The position numbers and the translations under genes are program-made. Positions 32,355-46,062 of a DNA stretch of 64,000 nt are shown here, piece by piece. The first letter of the stretch is position 1; each line of letters starts with the position of its first letter. The notes beneath the pieces were generated by a model, which worked only from the letters and a program-made list of their open reading frames with translations, made no database searches and was not told where the DNA came from. Location of the stretch: positions 806,001 through 870,000 of the forward strand of contig CAXKVR010000036.1 in NCBI GenBank assembly GCA_964058845.1. Direction: 5' to 3'. This DNA comes from Carex sylvatica. Lineage: Eukaryota; Streptophyta; Magnoliopsida; Poales; Cyperaceae.

Positions 32355-35300
32355 TTACAAAATATTTAGGGAAACACCATTAGGAGCATTCAACTTGATA
32401 TCTGTCAGCTGCTTCACAACTTCTCTCATTGAAGGCCTCTCCCTTGCCTCTCGAGCCGTGCACCTAACGGCTAGTAAAAGCACTTTGTGCGCCTCCTCCA
32501 TTTTGGCCGAGCCTATAACCTCGTCCAACAGATCTGGATCACAGATTGCCCCCAGTTTATCACTACTGTTCAAGTTTTCTAAATTTGCATGGACCCAGCC
32601 TACCAATTCAGTGCTGTCAGAAGGAGACGATGGTTCAAGTACCTTCTTTCGGGTTAGGAGTTCAAGCAGCACCACCCCATAGCTGTAAACATCCAATTCC
32701 GTGCTCCTCTTTATTGAAAATGCTGCTTCTATATTAAAATTTTAAAATAGTGTATAAGTGAAGGGCTTAATTGGAAATGAATTTGAAGCAAGAAAATTCC
32801 AAAACCAGATTAAATAAAAAACGAACGTAAAAACACATTAATCAGGTTTAGGTTGTTTATATAGGCTGGCAATGGTTCTGAACCAATTTATACGGTTTCG
32901 GACATACTTATAATTAACAGGTTGAGATAAAAATTACGGATAGACTGTTCGATACAAAACAATAATGCTAAACTTTCAAGTTTTATAATCACTCCCTTAG
33001 TTGTGAAAGAAAGCAACATAAATACAACTATGGTAAAATACCAGGAAAAAAAAATAAAAAAATCAATGTCAAATTTGTTTCACTAAATATAATGGCCTTA
33101 CTGGTACATAATGTTTCCAGAACCTCCAATTAACAAATTAGCCCAAGTTAACTGAATTAAGCATAAATAGACTCAATTCCAACAGATCAAACCCCAAATT
33201 GTGCAAGTTTTCCTCAATTGATTAGTACCTAACCCCAGATAGTCCAAAGTACTTCTAATTTGTATAATATATATATCCAAAAACAAAATTCTTTTAAAAC
33301 TAACCTGGAGCCATGTACCCGATGGTTCCCACAGCAGCTGTTGAAGGCGGTGAAAGTGAAACTGAACTATCAATCAGCTTCGCAATCCCAAAATCAGATA
33401 TATGCGGTTCCCAATCTCTATCCAACAATATATTCTTTGGTTTAATATCTCTATGAACTATCAATGGGTCACAATCATTGTGCAAATACTCCAACCCGTG
33501 GGCCGTACCAAGTGCAATCTGGTACCTTACTCTCCACTCCAGCATCTGTGCCGGTACAGCCTCGTGTAGCACATCATGTAAACTCCCATTCTCCATGTAC
33601 TCATACAAGATCAAACCATAATCATTTCTAATCCAGAAATTAACTAGTTTGACCAAGTTACGGTGCTTGATATTACCGATGGTCTTGATTTCGCTAAGCA
33701 TGCTAGTATCCACAGTTTGTTTCCGTGTGAACATGATTTTTTTCACAGCATATACATTACCAGAACCAAGATCGGCCTTGTATACTGTCCCTTGGGCCCC
33801 TCTACCGATTGAATATTTTTCGTTCAAGTTTTCGGTCACCTTCATCACTTCATTGAATAATGACGGTTCCGTCATTGGCTCCTTGCTTTTCACAGTTTTA
33901 CGCATGCATAAGAGGTACCAAAGTAAAAGGACAACTAATGCACAGAAGACAAACGAACAGAGAATTACAATCAAAAGCTTGTGATTTTTTTTATTATTAT
34001 TAGATGAGTTACATGATCTAAGGGTGTTGGGTTGAACACATGTGGAGTCATCAGCAAGACAAGTTACACAGAGACCAGGGTTCCCATAAAATAAACTGGG
34101 TGAGGATTTGAGAAATTTCAGCAAGTTATTTGGTACCGGCCCCATGAAAAGGTTATTTGAAACATTTAGTTCTTGCAAAGAGATGAGGCGGGCAAGTGGG
34201 ACCAAGGCTCCAGAGAGATTGTTGTGAGATAGATCCAAAGTTTGTAAACGAACTAAGTTCCCTAATTCAAGTGGTATGGGACCCGTTAACCTGTTAATGC
34301 TAAGATTGAGAGCAATATCCAGATTAGTTAGTTTCCCCAGTGATGACGGTACCTTCCCTTGAAGACGATTTCCACCGAGTTGGAGCTTGATTAGCCTCTC
34401 CAATTGAGAGAGGTCAGGTACCTCTCCAGTGAAACCGTTCTCATGCAATACCAGTTGGGAGAGGAATTTTAGGTTATTTAGACCGGGCGGGATCGATCCA
34501 TTAAGCAAATTGAAGCTCAAATCAAGAATATCCAGCTGGGTACAGTTAGAAATTTGACCGGGTAGGGAGCCAAAGAAGCCATTGTTCGAAATATCTAGAA
34601 CTCCCAAATTTGCTAAATATTCAATATCCGGTGGAATCAGACCAGAGAGATTATTACCAGACAAATTTATCATGCTTAAATTAGTACATTTTCCGATACT
34701 GGAAGGTATTGAACCACTCAAACTGTTAAACCTTAAATCCATGTAACGCAATTTCAGCTCATTTGCAAACTCAGGTATTGAACCAGTTAGTTTGTTGTTT
34801 TGGAGTATTAGCCTCTTCAAACTCGAACAATTCCCCACATTTGAAGGTATGCTTCCGTTGAGAAAATTGAAACCCAAATCCAAAACCGACAAATTTTGAC
34901 CAAAACAAATGTTTGTTGGGATTTCTCCGACAAATGTATTGTTAGTTAAATCAACAAAGAATAAGCTGCTCTTCATTCCCAAATTTTGCGGTATCACCCC
35001 TGTAAATTGATTGTCCGCAAGGGAAATTTTTTTCAAATTCTCGAGCTCGGCAATTTCCAACAGGAAATTACCAGTGAACTTGTTCCCGTTGATAAATACC
35101 TCTTGAAGACTTTGAATTTTCCAAATTTCAAGTGGAAACTCCCCGGTTAACTGATTTGTATACAGATGAATCCTTTGTAAATTAACTAGCTTTCCCAATT
35201 CTCTGGGAACTGGACCCTCAAGTTGATTTTTAAACAATTGAAGCCCGTTCAGAGAAATACAGTTACCAATTTCAGGTGGAATACGACCGGATAAATTGTT

Positions 35301-36242
35301 CTGATGTAAATAAAGAGCAGAGAGATTGGATAATAACCCTAGAGAGGCTGGTATTTCACCAGAGAGGGCATTACGAGCAATTGTCAGAGTTGTCAGACTG
35401 GTACAATTACCCAACCATGGAGGGATCTTGCCATAAAATTGGTTGAAGCATAACACCAAACTATCCAATTGGCACTCATTAAAATAAAACAAAAGCTCCC
35501 CACCAAAATTATTAGTATCTATCTCCATGTGCCTCAATCCTTTGATATTATCTAGACTTTTCGGGAGAGGACCACTAAAGTTGTTATTGTACAAGTAAAG
35601 ATCTTCTAACTCTGTACAATTACCGATTGAATCCGGTAAAATGCCCGATAGAAAGTTGTCCCCGAGCCAGAGATATCTCAAATTTGTCAAGCTTCCAATT
35701 GCAGGATCAATTTGGCCAGTTAATTTATTATCATCAAGTAATATTGTATCAAGGAAAGTGCACTGAAATAAGGACTTGGGTATATTTCCACTCAGAAAAT
35801 TGTGATGAAGGGAAACAGCCCAAAGCTTCTTCATGTTAGAAAACAAATCAGGAATTTCTCCAGTAAGGGAATTACTCGAGAGGTCCAGATATTCTAACCG
35901 AGTGCAATTTGCCAGTTCCAAAGGGATTGGGCCTGACAGGTTGTTGCTATACCATTTTAGGGTTTGGAGGTATCTTAGTGTACCAATCTGGGGGCCAAGT
36001 GTACCAGAAATGCCATTCTCAGAGAGATTTAGAGAAATCACAGATTTCTGCTTATTACATTGGATACCGCTCCAGTTGCATGGAGTCGAGTCGTCAGCTT
36101 TCCATGTAGTGGCTATTGAAGGTGGTAAGGTGAGGTTTTTAGAGAGAGAAAGGAGTGCTTGGCCTTCTGAGTTTAAGCAGAGAGAAGATGTGATGTAGAA
36201 AGAAAACAGTACAGAAATTTGCCAGAGTAGAGAGGGGCCCAT
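32355..36242 (-). CDS. LRR-XI receptor-like kinase, PEPR-like (copy B)
   Basis: Two exons, 36242-33305 and 32728-32355, split by a 576-bp intron (CCAG|GTTAG donor, TATAG acceptor) inside the kinase domain after YMAP; 1103 residues. Residues 1-22 are a signal peptide. A paired-Cys LRR cap (STPCNWSGIQCN) precedes roughly two dozen plant-type leucine-rich repeats (NLSGxIPxxxG) to about 740. A transmembrane helix spans about 756-780. The kinase starts near 806 (IGRGAQGTVYKA) with ATP-binding Lys in YAVKKI, catalytic IVHRDIKPKN and DFG in HISDFGIAKL, so it is an RD kinase with all key residues. Layout and intron position fit PEPR1/2-like receptors of plant elicitor peptides; the ligand is inferred. 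The ATG follows a TATAG acceptor at 36249, and a leader-exon donor lies at about 37819. Confidence 0.93.
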
Positions 36243-36513
36243 TAAATCCTATAATTTTTCAAGTAACAAACTAATATCAACTTAAGTTGAAAAAAGAAAA
36301 TAGAAAAACGAAAATTTGATTTAATTAAAAGTGAAACCAGAAAATAAATAATTTCTTTGAATTTTGCCAATAAGCCCAGTGATATAAAAGTTCTTTTTTG
36401 TTAAACTATGAGAATCATATTGTTTAAGTAGTAATGAAGTGAAAAAAATGAAACTTAGGAATATTTAAGTTAAACAGACCATTTTATGAAAAAAATATTC
36501 TTCCAGTTCATAC

Positions 36514-37281
36514 CAGTGTTGTGAAAAAGGGTCTTAACGGCCGTTTAATCGTTAACGGTGGTCAAACCGTTACGAATAAACTTAACGCATGCATGTTTGC
36601 GGATGAAAACGATTAATCGGCCGTTTTACTATTTAATCATCCGTTTATTCTCGTTTATTCCAATTTATTCCATGAATATTTATTTTTCAAATTGACATTT
36701 TTTTTTTATAATGTGTGATAATGAATTTTATAAATCATGTATTGTAGTTTTATTAGTGCTTGGACATATATTCAATATTTTTTATATATATTTTTTCTTC
36801 TTACTTACTTTAAAATTGACTAATTCTTCTGTTATTTATATATCATATATTTTTTCTACTAATTACTGATGTAATTTTTTCAATTAATACGACATATTCA
36901 TTTATAAAACTAAGTTGTTACCATAAATTTAAAGTGATTTTATGTTGAAATATTTCATTTCTTTCATTTCTTTCAAATAATATGTTATTAGTAATTAGAA
37001 AAAAATTATTTTTTGAATTTATTTTTTTATTAAATAAATATGTTACTTACACATGTAAAGTGATATGCGTTAAGGAAAAATAAATCTAGTGTCATATTAT
37101 AATGGTGAAATTCAGTTTATTTGATAAATTTAGTGAGTTAAATAAATTATTATTATATATACATAAATTTAATAAAAACGTTAAATTGTCCACATAATAT
37201 CAATTAATCGGCCGCACACCAATTAATCGCTTGGCGGTATCCCATCCGTCCGACGAGTGCATACCGTTATTTACAACACTG
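36514..37281. mobile_element. Non-autonomous hAT element in the 5'-UTR intron of receptor kinase B
   Basis: Ends CAGTGTTGTGAAAAAGGG and, inward from the right, CAGTGTTGTAAATAACGG. The exact 8-bp repeat GTTCATAC flanks it (36506-36513, 37282-37289). The paralogous intron of copy C at 58588-58595 reads ATTCACAC with no insertion. The interior has CGGCCGTTTAATCG / CGATTAATCGGCCG words and no coding frame. It lies between the leader exon and the ATG exon, so it adds 776 bp to that intron. Confidence 0.9.
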
Positions 37282-37779
37282 GTTCATACAACTAATAAAA
37301 AATAAGAAAACAACAGTAGTTTCCTATCATCGCTTAATTATAATTGTAGCTCAAAAGTAGAAACTTGCATGCCAACAATTGTATGGTTAAAGTTAATAGA
37401 AAATAGTATTTATAAAGTATAGAAAATTCGGGTTGGAGTGCAAATTTTAATTATTTATGATCAAACTTACTTATCAACTAAATATGTTCAACTCAATAAA
37501 AATTTGAGAAGAGTTCGGATTAAGGAGAGGAAAGTATGAACTTTGAGCTTTTGAGGTTCAAAGATGAAAACTTGCAAACTTTTTAAGGCCGTAGAGAAAT
37601 TTATTTTACTTTATAAATTGAAGGACACAAAAAAAAAAATTGTCTAGAAAAAGAAAGAAAATGTAATGAAGTCAATAATAATTAATGACACAGGATTAAA
37701 CCAACTATTACAAGCTCAAGTAACGCCACTTAGCATCACATTCGACGACAACAACAACAAGAAGCTTCGGATTTAGTAA

Positions 37780-38679
37780 GCACAGAACTGATCTGTTTGT
37801 ATTAGTGCAAGGAAAGTACCTGAAATGGAACAGAGGTGTAGGGGTTTGCGTTTGAAAAGGAGGCAGCTTGTTTGCGCTTGAGGAGAAAGAGATGGCAGTC
37901 TGTTTCTATTAGTTCACACTTCACCGTGTGGCCTCCTCTCTGTCCCTTGAGCTATTTAGTTTCTATAACGAATCGAGGATGCTGTTTATTTTATCTTCAC
38001 CTGTAATTGGTGAGACATTAGAGGTTGTACTGCACTGGTTATAGAAAACTTACGAAATTTTTTACAAAATAACATACTTTGATCAAAAGTCAGTCAAAAT
38101 ACATTCTCTTCAAATTATTTGACAAAATAACCTTGTGGATCTACTCACCACAATAAAAAATCTCTTTCACTCCAGTTTACTCTCACCCTTTCCCGTCTCT
38201 TCGCCACTCCAAAAAAATTATAATTTCTAAGCTAAGAACATCTTCTCTGCCCCCCACTAGTTCTACGCTGTCACCCCTCTAACACCCATCTATGCTCTAT
38301 GTTTTTTTAATTTTTAATCTAGTGGCAAAGGCATATGATCTTTATATGGGAGGTCATGAGTTCGAAATTCAAATGAGAGAAATTATTTATTGTATTACAA
38401 AGGTATTAAATAGTTGGATGGCTTGGTCTCCAACCTTTACTCAAAAAAAATTTTTGATCGAATAATGAATGAGTGATAATTAAATTGAAACCTTTGTAAA
38501 TACCATGAGATTAGTTTTATATATGGCATAATTGAGCTTATCAAGGTTTATGTGAATTATAATTGAATTATTGAATTCTGATTGAGTACCTTTGTAATTA
38601 CCAGTTTATTTGTCCAAATAAGTAATTGTTGAATTATAATTAAATTATTTTTCTGGTAAAAGGAAGAAAACTGTGCTGA
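37780..38679. repeat. Leader exon and promoter region of receptor kinase B (duplicated block)
   Basis: Matches 12770-13530 and 58860-59345. Includes the apparent leader exon ending at the CAG|GTACTT donor (37820/37819, minus strand). An inserted segment at about 38300-38460 (CATATGATCTTTATATGGG ... TGGTCTCCAACCTTTACTC) is absent from copy A. At 38680 a solo LTR interrupts the block, which resumes at 41408. Confidence 0.75.
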
Positions 38680-41407
38680 TGATATTACGTTACGAAATTT
38701 TTACAATTAATTTTAAAGTGATTTAAAAACAAGAATTGAAAATCGTGCTAATAAAATAAAAGTTTAAACCTTAATTAAGGTTTTCGTAGATAAGTAAATC
38801 AAGTGTGAATTGAAACTGCGTCGAAAATACGAATTTCTGAAACTTTATAGGCTCAGTGCATCCGCACTGGTGGTGAGTGTGGATGGATGATCCGCACTGA
38901 CTCCAGCTATTTTTCTGAAATTTGACTAAGTTCTGAGTGCAAGTGTCTTGACCCGCACTGAATTTCAATGTTGACGCATTATGCTCGGACTTTTCTTGAT
39001 TCAGTGCCGTTTTGATAAAAATCTGACTAACTACTGAGTGCGTCCGCACTCATGAATTTTCTGTGATTTTCTGACATCCTAAAATCTGTCCAAGTGATGA
39101 GTGCGGGTGACTGACCCACACTGAATATGAGTGCCCCCGCACTGGAGTATTTTCTTGTGTTTTCTGAGCTTTTTAATTATGTCAAGTGATGAGTGCGGGT
39201 GGCCGACCCGCACTGAAAACGAGTGCGTCCGCACTCAGAGAGACTTTTAATCAAAAACTCATATTTTCTTTCTTTTCCTTTCTCTCTTTCTCCTCCGTCC
39301 CTTTCCCCTTTGTGTGTGTGTTTCGCCAAAAGAAGAAGGAAAAGAAGGAGAGAGCCCCCTTCCCCTCTCAAACCGCCTAAAGTCCCGAGAAATCGAAGGT
39401 AGAAGCGAGAAATTGGCCGTAGACCTCTCCTAGCCCTTCCGTTCGGTAATTATTTCTTTTCTTTTCTCTCTCGAAATCTCGGATTCTCTCGATTGTTCGG
39501 GTTTTCGTTTTAAACCTGAGATTTGTGTTTGAAATTCTTGTAGACTAGTCCTTTGAGCTTCCTTGTTAGTTATTTGTCGATTCTTCTCTCGATTTCGTCT
39601 CAATTTTGGGATTTTCAGTTTTAGGATTTTCGGTACCAAATCCGAAATTAGAAAATGTGGTTGATTGATTAGGCTAACCCAATCAAATAGACTTGTAATC
39701 GGTAGGGTTACCTTTTAATCTCGAAATGCTAGTACGTGTATCGGTTAATTCGAATTTCGAGTGAACTAGTAAATGAATTGTTACCAAATTAAGATGGTAT
39801 AGGATTTAGAGGACCTAATTGCAAAGTGCGTGATGATTAAGAGGTGTTAAGTAAGGAAACTGATAAAAATGGTATATGAATTCGGTTAAGAAAATATGAA
39901 ACAACTCGTGTCACCCAATTGAACATCCCGACCATTGAACCAACCCTAAACCAACTGAATACGTGTAATATAGGTGTAGGCTCGGTCGAGCAAGACTTTG
40001 CGGGGCAATTCGAGACGCATGATCCATAACTTTGCGGTACGCTCGTCGTAATCAGATGAGGAATTCTTGGACTTGTTTGATGTTTTATTTTCATAAATTA
40101 AATTATTTCTCGATTGTCATGCTGAATGCTTGATTGTTGCATAATTTTTGGAATTCATGTGGTATGTTGATCGTTGCATAATTGGAATGGTGTGAGTTAT
40201 GTGCATAACCCAATCATATTAGAACCGAATTCTTGTGACATAGTTGATTTGTATATTCATCTGGTTGCCAAATTGAATTGTTATTATGTGATCTGATTAT
40301 GGTTGAAAGTCACCGCAAATTATCGATTGTGAAGATTATTGTGAATGAATTGGTGAAGTTGAGCTGTATAGCTGACTTTGACCCTGTGAACAAAATTGCA
40401 ATGTTGAGCTGTATAGCTGACTTTGATCTCAGGATCCTGCTGGCACATTAGGTGAATGACCCTCATAATTTTTCAGTACCGGTTGGGACGAGGGGTGGGT
40501 GACTATATATATATTTATATGTTGATTGTGATTGTGGGTGACTCGTGTATAACGTCTGTGGCTCGGGAGTATTATCCTATGTGATAATGCATTTGGAAGG
40601 TCAATTGAATATTACGATATCTTGAGTTCCGAAGTGAATTTTCATTATATGATTTCAAATCAGACTTTAGAAAATGGTTAAGCCAAAGCACTGCAGATGG
40701 GTGTCAGATAAAGGGTCCAGCTAGGTAGAATGTCTGTAGGTGGTAGTAACCCTACAGAGAGGGTCAGATAAAAAGGGTCCAACTCGGTGGAACATTTGTA
40801 GGTGCTACTAGCCTTATTAAAATGAGTTAAGCCTGTTATGTTCTCGTTTGAACTTCATTTTGGAAATCACATTAGCTTTATTTCATTTGATTATCTGTTG
40901 TGAAGCATATGCATTCATTTATATATCGTGGTAGAATTTTGAATATGATTTCGTATGGATTTTATTTTGTGAAAATAGAGTCCAATAACCTGATTGTGGC
41001 AAATTCGCACTGAGAATGAAATTCTCACCCCTCCCCCCCTTTTGGGTTCTTTTACAGGTTTTGGTGTGACTGGGTCTGGAGAGGCACGCGAGTAGTAGGC
41101 CCCCGGTATATGTCACATTTACCTTAATCGTTGTTTTGTTATTTGACTAGAGATGTATATATTTATATATATATATTGATTTTATTGTATAGCTCTCTAT
41201 GTCATACCTGACGGTTGGTATCCGTATGAGATACCTTTGATATGTTATACTTTTACCAGTCTCGTGTACTTGGATTATTATATATTACTTGTTTTATATA
41301 TTTTTGTCGTGTATTTCTGAGTGTATGTTGAACTGCCTTGTAAGTATACACGGAGTTGTATGCTTATGGCGGGAGACTGTTGCGACCCGTGACCGCGGGG
41401 TGTGACA
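38680..41407 (+). mobile_element. Solo-LTR-like retrotransposon insertion, 2.7 kb
   Basis: Starts TGATATTACGTTACG and ends GGGGTGTGACA. It interrupts the duplicated promoter block; the uninterrupted site is at about 13524-13538. Flanking pentamers are GCTGA and GATGA, one base different. Contents are LTR-like: repeated GAGTGCG..CCGCACT words (38840-39240), a CT-rich leader (39260-39400), duplicated GAGCTGTATAGCTGACTTTG, and a CAGGTTTTGG motif shared with the LTR at 42115. No gag-pol coding. Length and layout suggest a long-LTR Ty3/gypsy family such as Del/Tekay (inference). Confidence 0.75.
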
Positions 41408-42109
41408 GATGATGATTTTTTTTAAAGGACTTTCAAATATACTGTGGGAAAATAACGTTACAAATTATTGTATAAATATACTTTAATAGTTCATCTACTA
41501 GAAAAAAAAAATTCAATGTATAAAATGGACCCCATTTATTAGTTATATTATGTCACATCCTCAACAATTTCAAATTTAGATGGAGATTATAATTGCAAAT
41601 CATTAACTATCAAATCTCTGACCTTGCTATACCTAACTGTTTGTTATAGTTGCAATTTTTTCTTGAGGGAACTAAAGGGTATAAAGCACAAAGTACTATA
41701 AAAAAAAGGTAAAAATAATGTGCTTCACTTTGCTGATACGAGGGAAAATAGGTAAAATATTAATTGAGTACATTCTGATTTTTTAATCTAATATAACCTT
41801 TTAAATTTTATTTGTTTTAACTTTTTAACTTTGTTCCATATTTCATTTGATTTGTTTTAATTTATTTGATAAAAATAGTGTGCTTCACTACCGCTGGTAC
41901 GTCTCTGCGTACTGATGCTGGTACGCTAGTGTTAGCTGGATGATCGAAGGTTGCTAGATTATGTAGTTAATTTGTTGTAATTTTTACTTAATGTTCAAGT
42001 TTGGAGTAGCAACCTAGCTTACTTTGTGGATACTGCAATGACATTTTAAATTTAAAATAATCACACTGGCATGCAGCTGCTGCCAATTTTTTAAAATAAA
42101 AAAAGTTTG
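41408..42109. repeat. Copy B block resumed after the solo LTR, then intergenic DNA
   Basis: From TGATTTTTTTTAAAGGACTT to CACAAAGTACTATA (about 41412-41700) it continues the paralogy with 13530-13821. Beyond 41700 copy A is replaced by a CACTA fragment and no further alignment is possible. 41700-42109 is AT-rich without genes; it contains two GTGCTTCAC words and a GCTGGTACG repeat. Confidence 0.7.
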
Positions 42110-42114
42110 GAACT

Positions 42115-45100
42115 TGTTATATCTCGAACTTTTTAAACAAATTTAATTTGCTAAATTAAATATTACGCTCAAATTTAAATTTTAGTTAATTAAGTAACCT
42201 TTCAAATTTTGTCTGATTAATTTTAAACGAATCTAGAATTTAAAATATAGACGAACTATGAATTATGAACACTCAAATTATAGAAGATTAGAAGTAGAAC
42301 TAATTATGGAACTAATAATAATTGTATAATAATTCAAGAAATTCGTAAATCAAAAATCCGTTCCAAATCGTAAAAGTTGGAAGATAAAATAATATGATTC
42401 TTATAATGAAATAAATAAATTCTAATTAATGAGAATAAATATACAGATTTTCGTACGAATAATATTATATAAAAAGTTACAAATTTCGTTCGTTTATACA
42501 CTATAGAATTGAATTGGATAATTATATATATATATATACAAATTAATATCAAATTATTCAAATTCTAAAGTCAAATTATAAACACTTAAAAACATTCTTA
42601 TGAAATCAATTGAAAAATTTACGAAACTCGATTCGAATTTTTATTACCGTAACATAACACGTCTTAAAATAATCGATCGAAATCAGGATTTTTAGAACCA
42701 TTGATCTTGATCCAGCACGAATCTTGACTTCATCTCATGCCTTGCTTTTTGAATGAAATTGAAAATGGAGATTTAATCAAATTGAATGAAAATTTCGGTT
42801 CCGTGTACATATCTCTCCTGCCTCCCTTTGTCTCCTTTTCTTTCCTGTGTTCACCGACAAGTGGACCCCATGAAGCCCTCTTCTTCCCTCCCCGTCTCCT
42901 TCTCTGTTTTGCGCAGGAAAGGGAGAAACCCTCCGTCTCTCCTCTCGCTGCGTCCCAGACCCCACCCGACCCTCTCTCCCTTTTTCGTTCCTTCAAGGAG
43001 AAGGAAATGGAGGGGGTTACGGATTTGGATTTCCCCCGCTCTCACTTTTGCGCCGTACGAGCCCGTCTCGTCGGCTGTCAGAGGACCACGCCCCTCTTGC
43101 GACTTTCGTTGCTCTCTCTCTCTCTCTTTTGCCTTACTCATGTGTTGAGAAGAAAACCCCTCTCTTGATTTCGATTGTCGGTTGAGTGTGATCATTGCTG
43201 GCTTTTGGTTGTTCTTGAGGCATTCTAGAAACGAGCATTTCGAATTTGTGTGCAATCTGTTTAGACGGCTGTGACGCAAGCCAAGCTGGGAACCGGCTGT
43301 TTTTCATCTCCATCTCTTCCCTTTGCCTAATTCGGGTAATTCTTGAAATGCTCGTTTAATCGATTGGATTTTTGCCTTAACGGGGTATTAGATTAAAATT
43401 CACCTTGCTTGGGATGTTGATTTTTCTGGCAAGGTGCTGACTTGCTGTCTTGTGCCTGGTGTCGTTTTGCCTCGGACCTGCTGCCTTTCTTTGTTTCTGG
43501 TGTGCTGTTCTGTCTGGTAAATGTGTAGGTGTGCTAGTGTGCTTTGCTGGCTATGTGATTGCCTCTTGACCTGCTGTCTTTTTCCTTGTTCCTGGTGTGC
43601 TGTTCTGTCTGGTAAATGTGTATGTGTGCTTGCGTACTTGTGTGTTTTGCTGGCCTTCGAGCCTTGGGTTACTGGTAGTGCATGGCACTGGTACAGGGAC
43701 CTTGCTGAAAATTTTAAGGTCCAGGGGTTGTTATGCAATTACCCCAAATTGGTAGATTAATTAAGAGAGAGGACCAAAGTGTAAAGTGGTGAATTTTATA
43801 TAAATGGGCCATGTATATATATTTATGTGAATGTGACTTGAATTGAAAATCGTTTCAATTCGAGTCAAATAGGCCGAAAGGTATAACAGAATGGATGGAT
43901 TAAATGACGGCTTTTAATTAAAACTATTAAATTTTTTAAAAAATTTATAAAAACTTCGTTGTTAATTAATAAATAACAATTAGTTAGCAATGAAAATTAT
44001 TAATTTATGCTTAGATTCGAGACGACGAATTAAATGTAAAATTAGATTAGTTATAAAATAACGAACTGTGTGACTTAGAAATAATTAATTATAAATTAAG
44101 ATTAATGCTAAGCTCGATGGCATGAAAATAAATAATCAATACCTGACTAACCGGTTCAGTCAGACTGACTGAATCGATAATTTATATAAAAAAATGAATT
44201 AATCAAGAATTCGACTTAAACGCAATAATTGGGGCAAGGGTTAGTTTAAGTTAGCGTAGATTTTAATTAGTTGTAATTACGTAATTTCATATCAGCAGAT
44301 TCCGTACGAGTTCGATCATTGGGCTGATCCGATTGACCCACAGTTCGGAGCATACGCAGAGCCCGCTGATTTCGCTGAGGGTTAGCCACAGAGACTCCAG
44401 CCCTACAGGTGTGGGAAATTTGAATTATTCTTTTTGTGGGCGTACTCTTACCAGTCGATCCATCTGACCTGACATCTATACTTTATTTTTAAGTAGATGC
44501 ATTAAAACTATAGAGCATGTTTATCCTTTCTGCACTATAGGTAGAATTACATAATCCATGAAGAACCTGAATTTACTGTATTTTAGGTGTAGAGTAATTA
44601 TATATATAAATTATTAGAATATTAGGTTATTAGTTGTCTTCTTCTCGTAGAGGACAATATATTATTATTTTACGTACATGTGCATGCATTGGTGAGGGCT
44701 GAGCAGAGCCGAGTGATTTCGTTTCATCTTGGTGTCACTTGGCATGGAACAGCCCGACAGCCACTGAGCCGAGGATCACTTGATCCTTGGATGGCTTTAG
44801 GATTTATATTATATATATAAACTTTGATTACGTATCATTTTCGATCATTTTACTATTTGACGTGAGCAGTTTCGATCTCGAGTTCTGTAGCACGATACGA
44901 TTCGTGATTTATTCCTTCCCTACATTAGGAGCTACTTTGCCTAGAACGGGATTCCAAGCCGGGTAGTGTTGGGTAGAATCTTGTGCGGGATTTCAAGACC
45001 GGCGAGTCTTGGGTAGAATCTTGTACGGGGTTCCAGCACCGGTCTTGGGTAGAATCCATGTGTGGTGTTCCTATTGGTCTGGCTGGACGGTAGAGTTTTC

Positions 45101-46057
45101 TCCTGCTCATGAGGGAAGAGATTAACTTTTTACGACTTGCATTGTATGATTTCTCCTATTGGATATGTCTGGGCGATGAATCGTAGGCGAGATGACACAC
45201 TGGATTTTTGATATAACCATCGGCTAGTGTGTTAGTACTTGTGGGCAATGCTCGATGTCATTAGGCAACGTGTATCATTGCACTCTGAACACAGTCCTTG
45301 GATTATATTATTTGGATCTTTTGATCCTATTGGCACGGCACGGGGTGATATACTTGACCTGTATTATTATTATTATCATTATTATATTTTGGGCACACAG
45401 TGCGAGGAGTACTGGATTCCGACTTGATTTTTATCCGATATTATACTTTGATTTTATTTTGGGTTATTCTACATGTTGGCATAATAGAATAATCGCATCA
45501 TGGCATCATTAAAACGTATTATAAATTTTATTAGATATTAATATAAGTTCATACATATGCATATTTTAAAGTTTATTCATTTTATAATTAAAAGTGCTTT
45601 GATCGTAAAGGATCCCTGAGGAGATAATTTTGGGTCACATACTGGGCGATTCGTCGCTCACCCACAAGTTATTTCGTGGGTTTTAGGTACAGGTTTTGGC
45701 GATCTGCAGCAGGAGATGTCAGGAGCTGTCTCCGAGGACCACACCACTTTACTTAGTTAGGATTAGGCTTTTGATTATATTTACGAGTCTCGTACTTCGT
45801 GTGTTATACATATACGGGCTCGATAGATCATGCATCCCCTTCTGTAGTTGATGTTATTTGGATCCGAGATGGATCGAATTATATGTTGTGTATGTTTATT
45901 TATTCGCTATGTGACTGATGCTTGATATTTATATTATTATATTTCCGCTGCTGTTTGATTTATTATTTTTATGATTAGCTTTGCGTGTTTAATAATTAAT
46001 TAAGCACGAGACGAGGTTGATTACACCTTAATTCAGAATTTCTAGTTTGAGGTGACA
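42115..46057 (+). mobile_element. Solo LTR of a long-LTR retrotransposon, 3.9 kb
   Basis: Starts TGTTATATCTCGAAC and ends TTTGAGGTGACA, with the exact 5-bp target duplication GAACT on both sides (42110-42114, 46058-46062). Inside are a CT-rich leader-like region (42820-43160), a GGGTTTTAGGTACAGGTTTT motif near the 3' end (shared with the LTR at 38680) and no gag, protease, reverse transcriptase or integrase coding. Open frames in 42737-43740 overlap on both strands and are typical of GC-rich LTR sequence, so I do not call them genes. One LTR with an intact duplication implies LTR-LTR recombination of a full element. Confidence 0.82.
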
Positions 46058-46062
46058 GAACT

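Noticed and set aside
33649..36198. Plus-strand frames opposite receptor kinase B (and 55519-58006 opposite copy C)
   Set aside because: Antisense shadows of the LRR and kinase coding sequence with no features of their own.
42737..43738. Several overlapping frames of 60-143 residues on both strands
   Set aside because: They lie in the CT-rich region of a solo LTR, overlap on opposite strands and show no domain.
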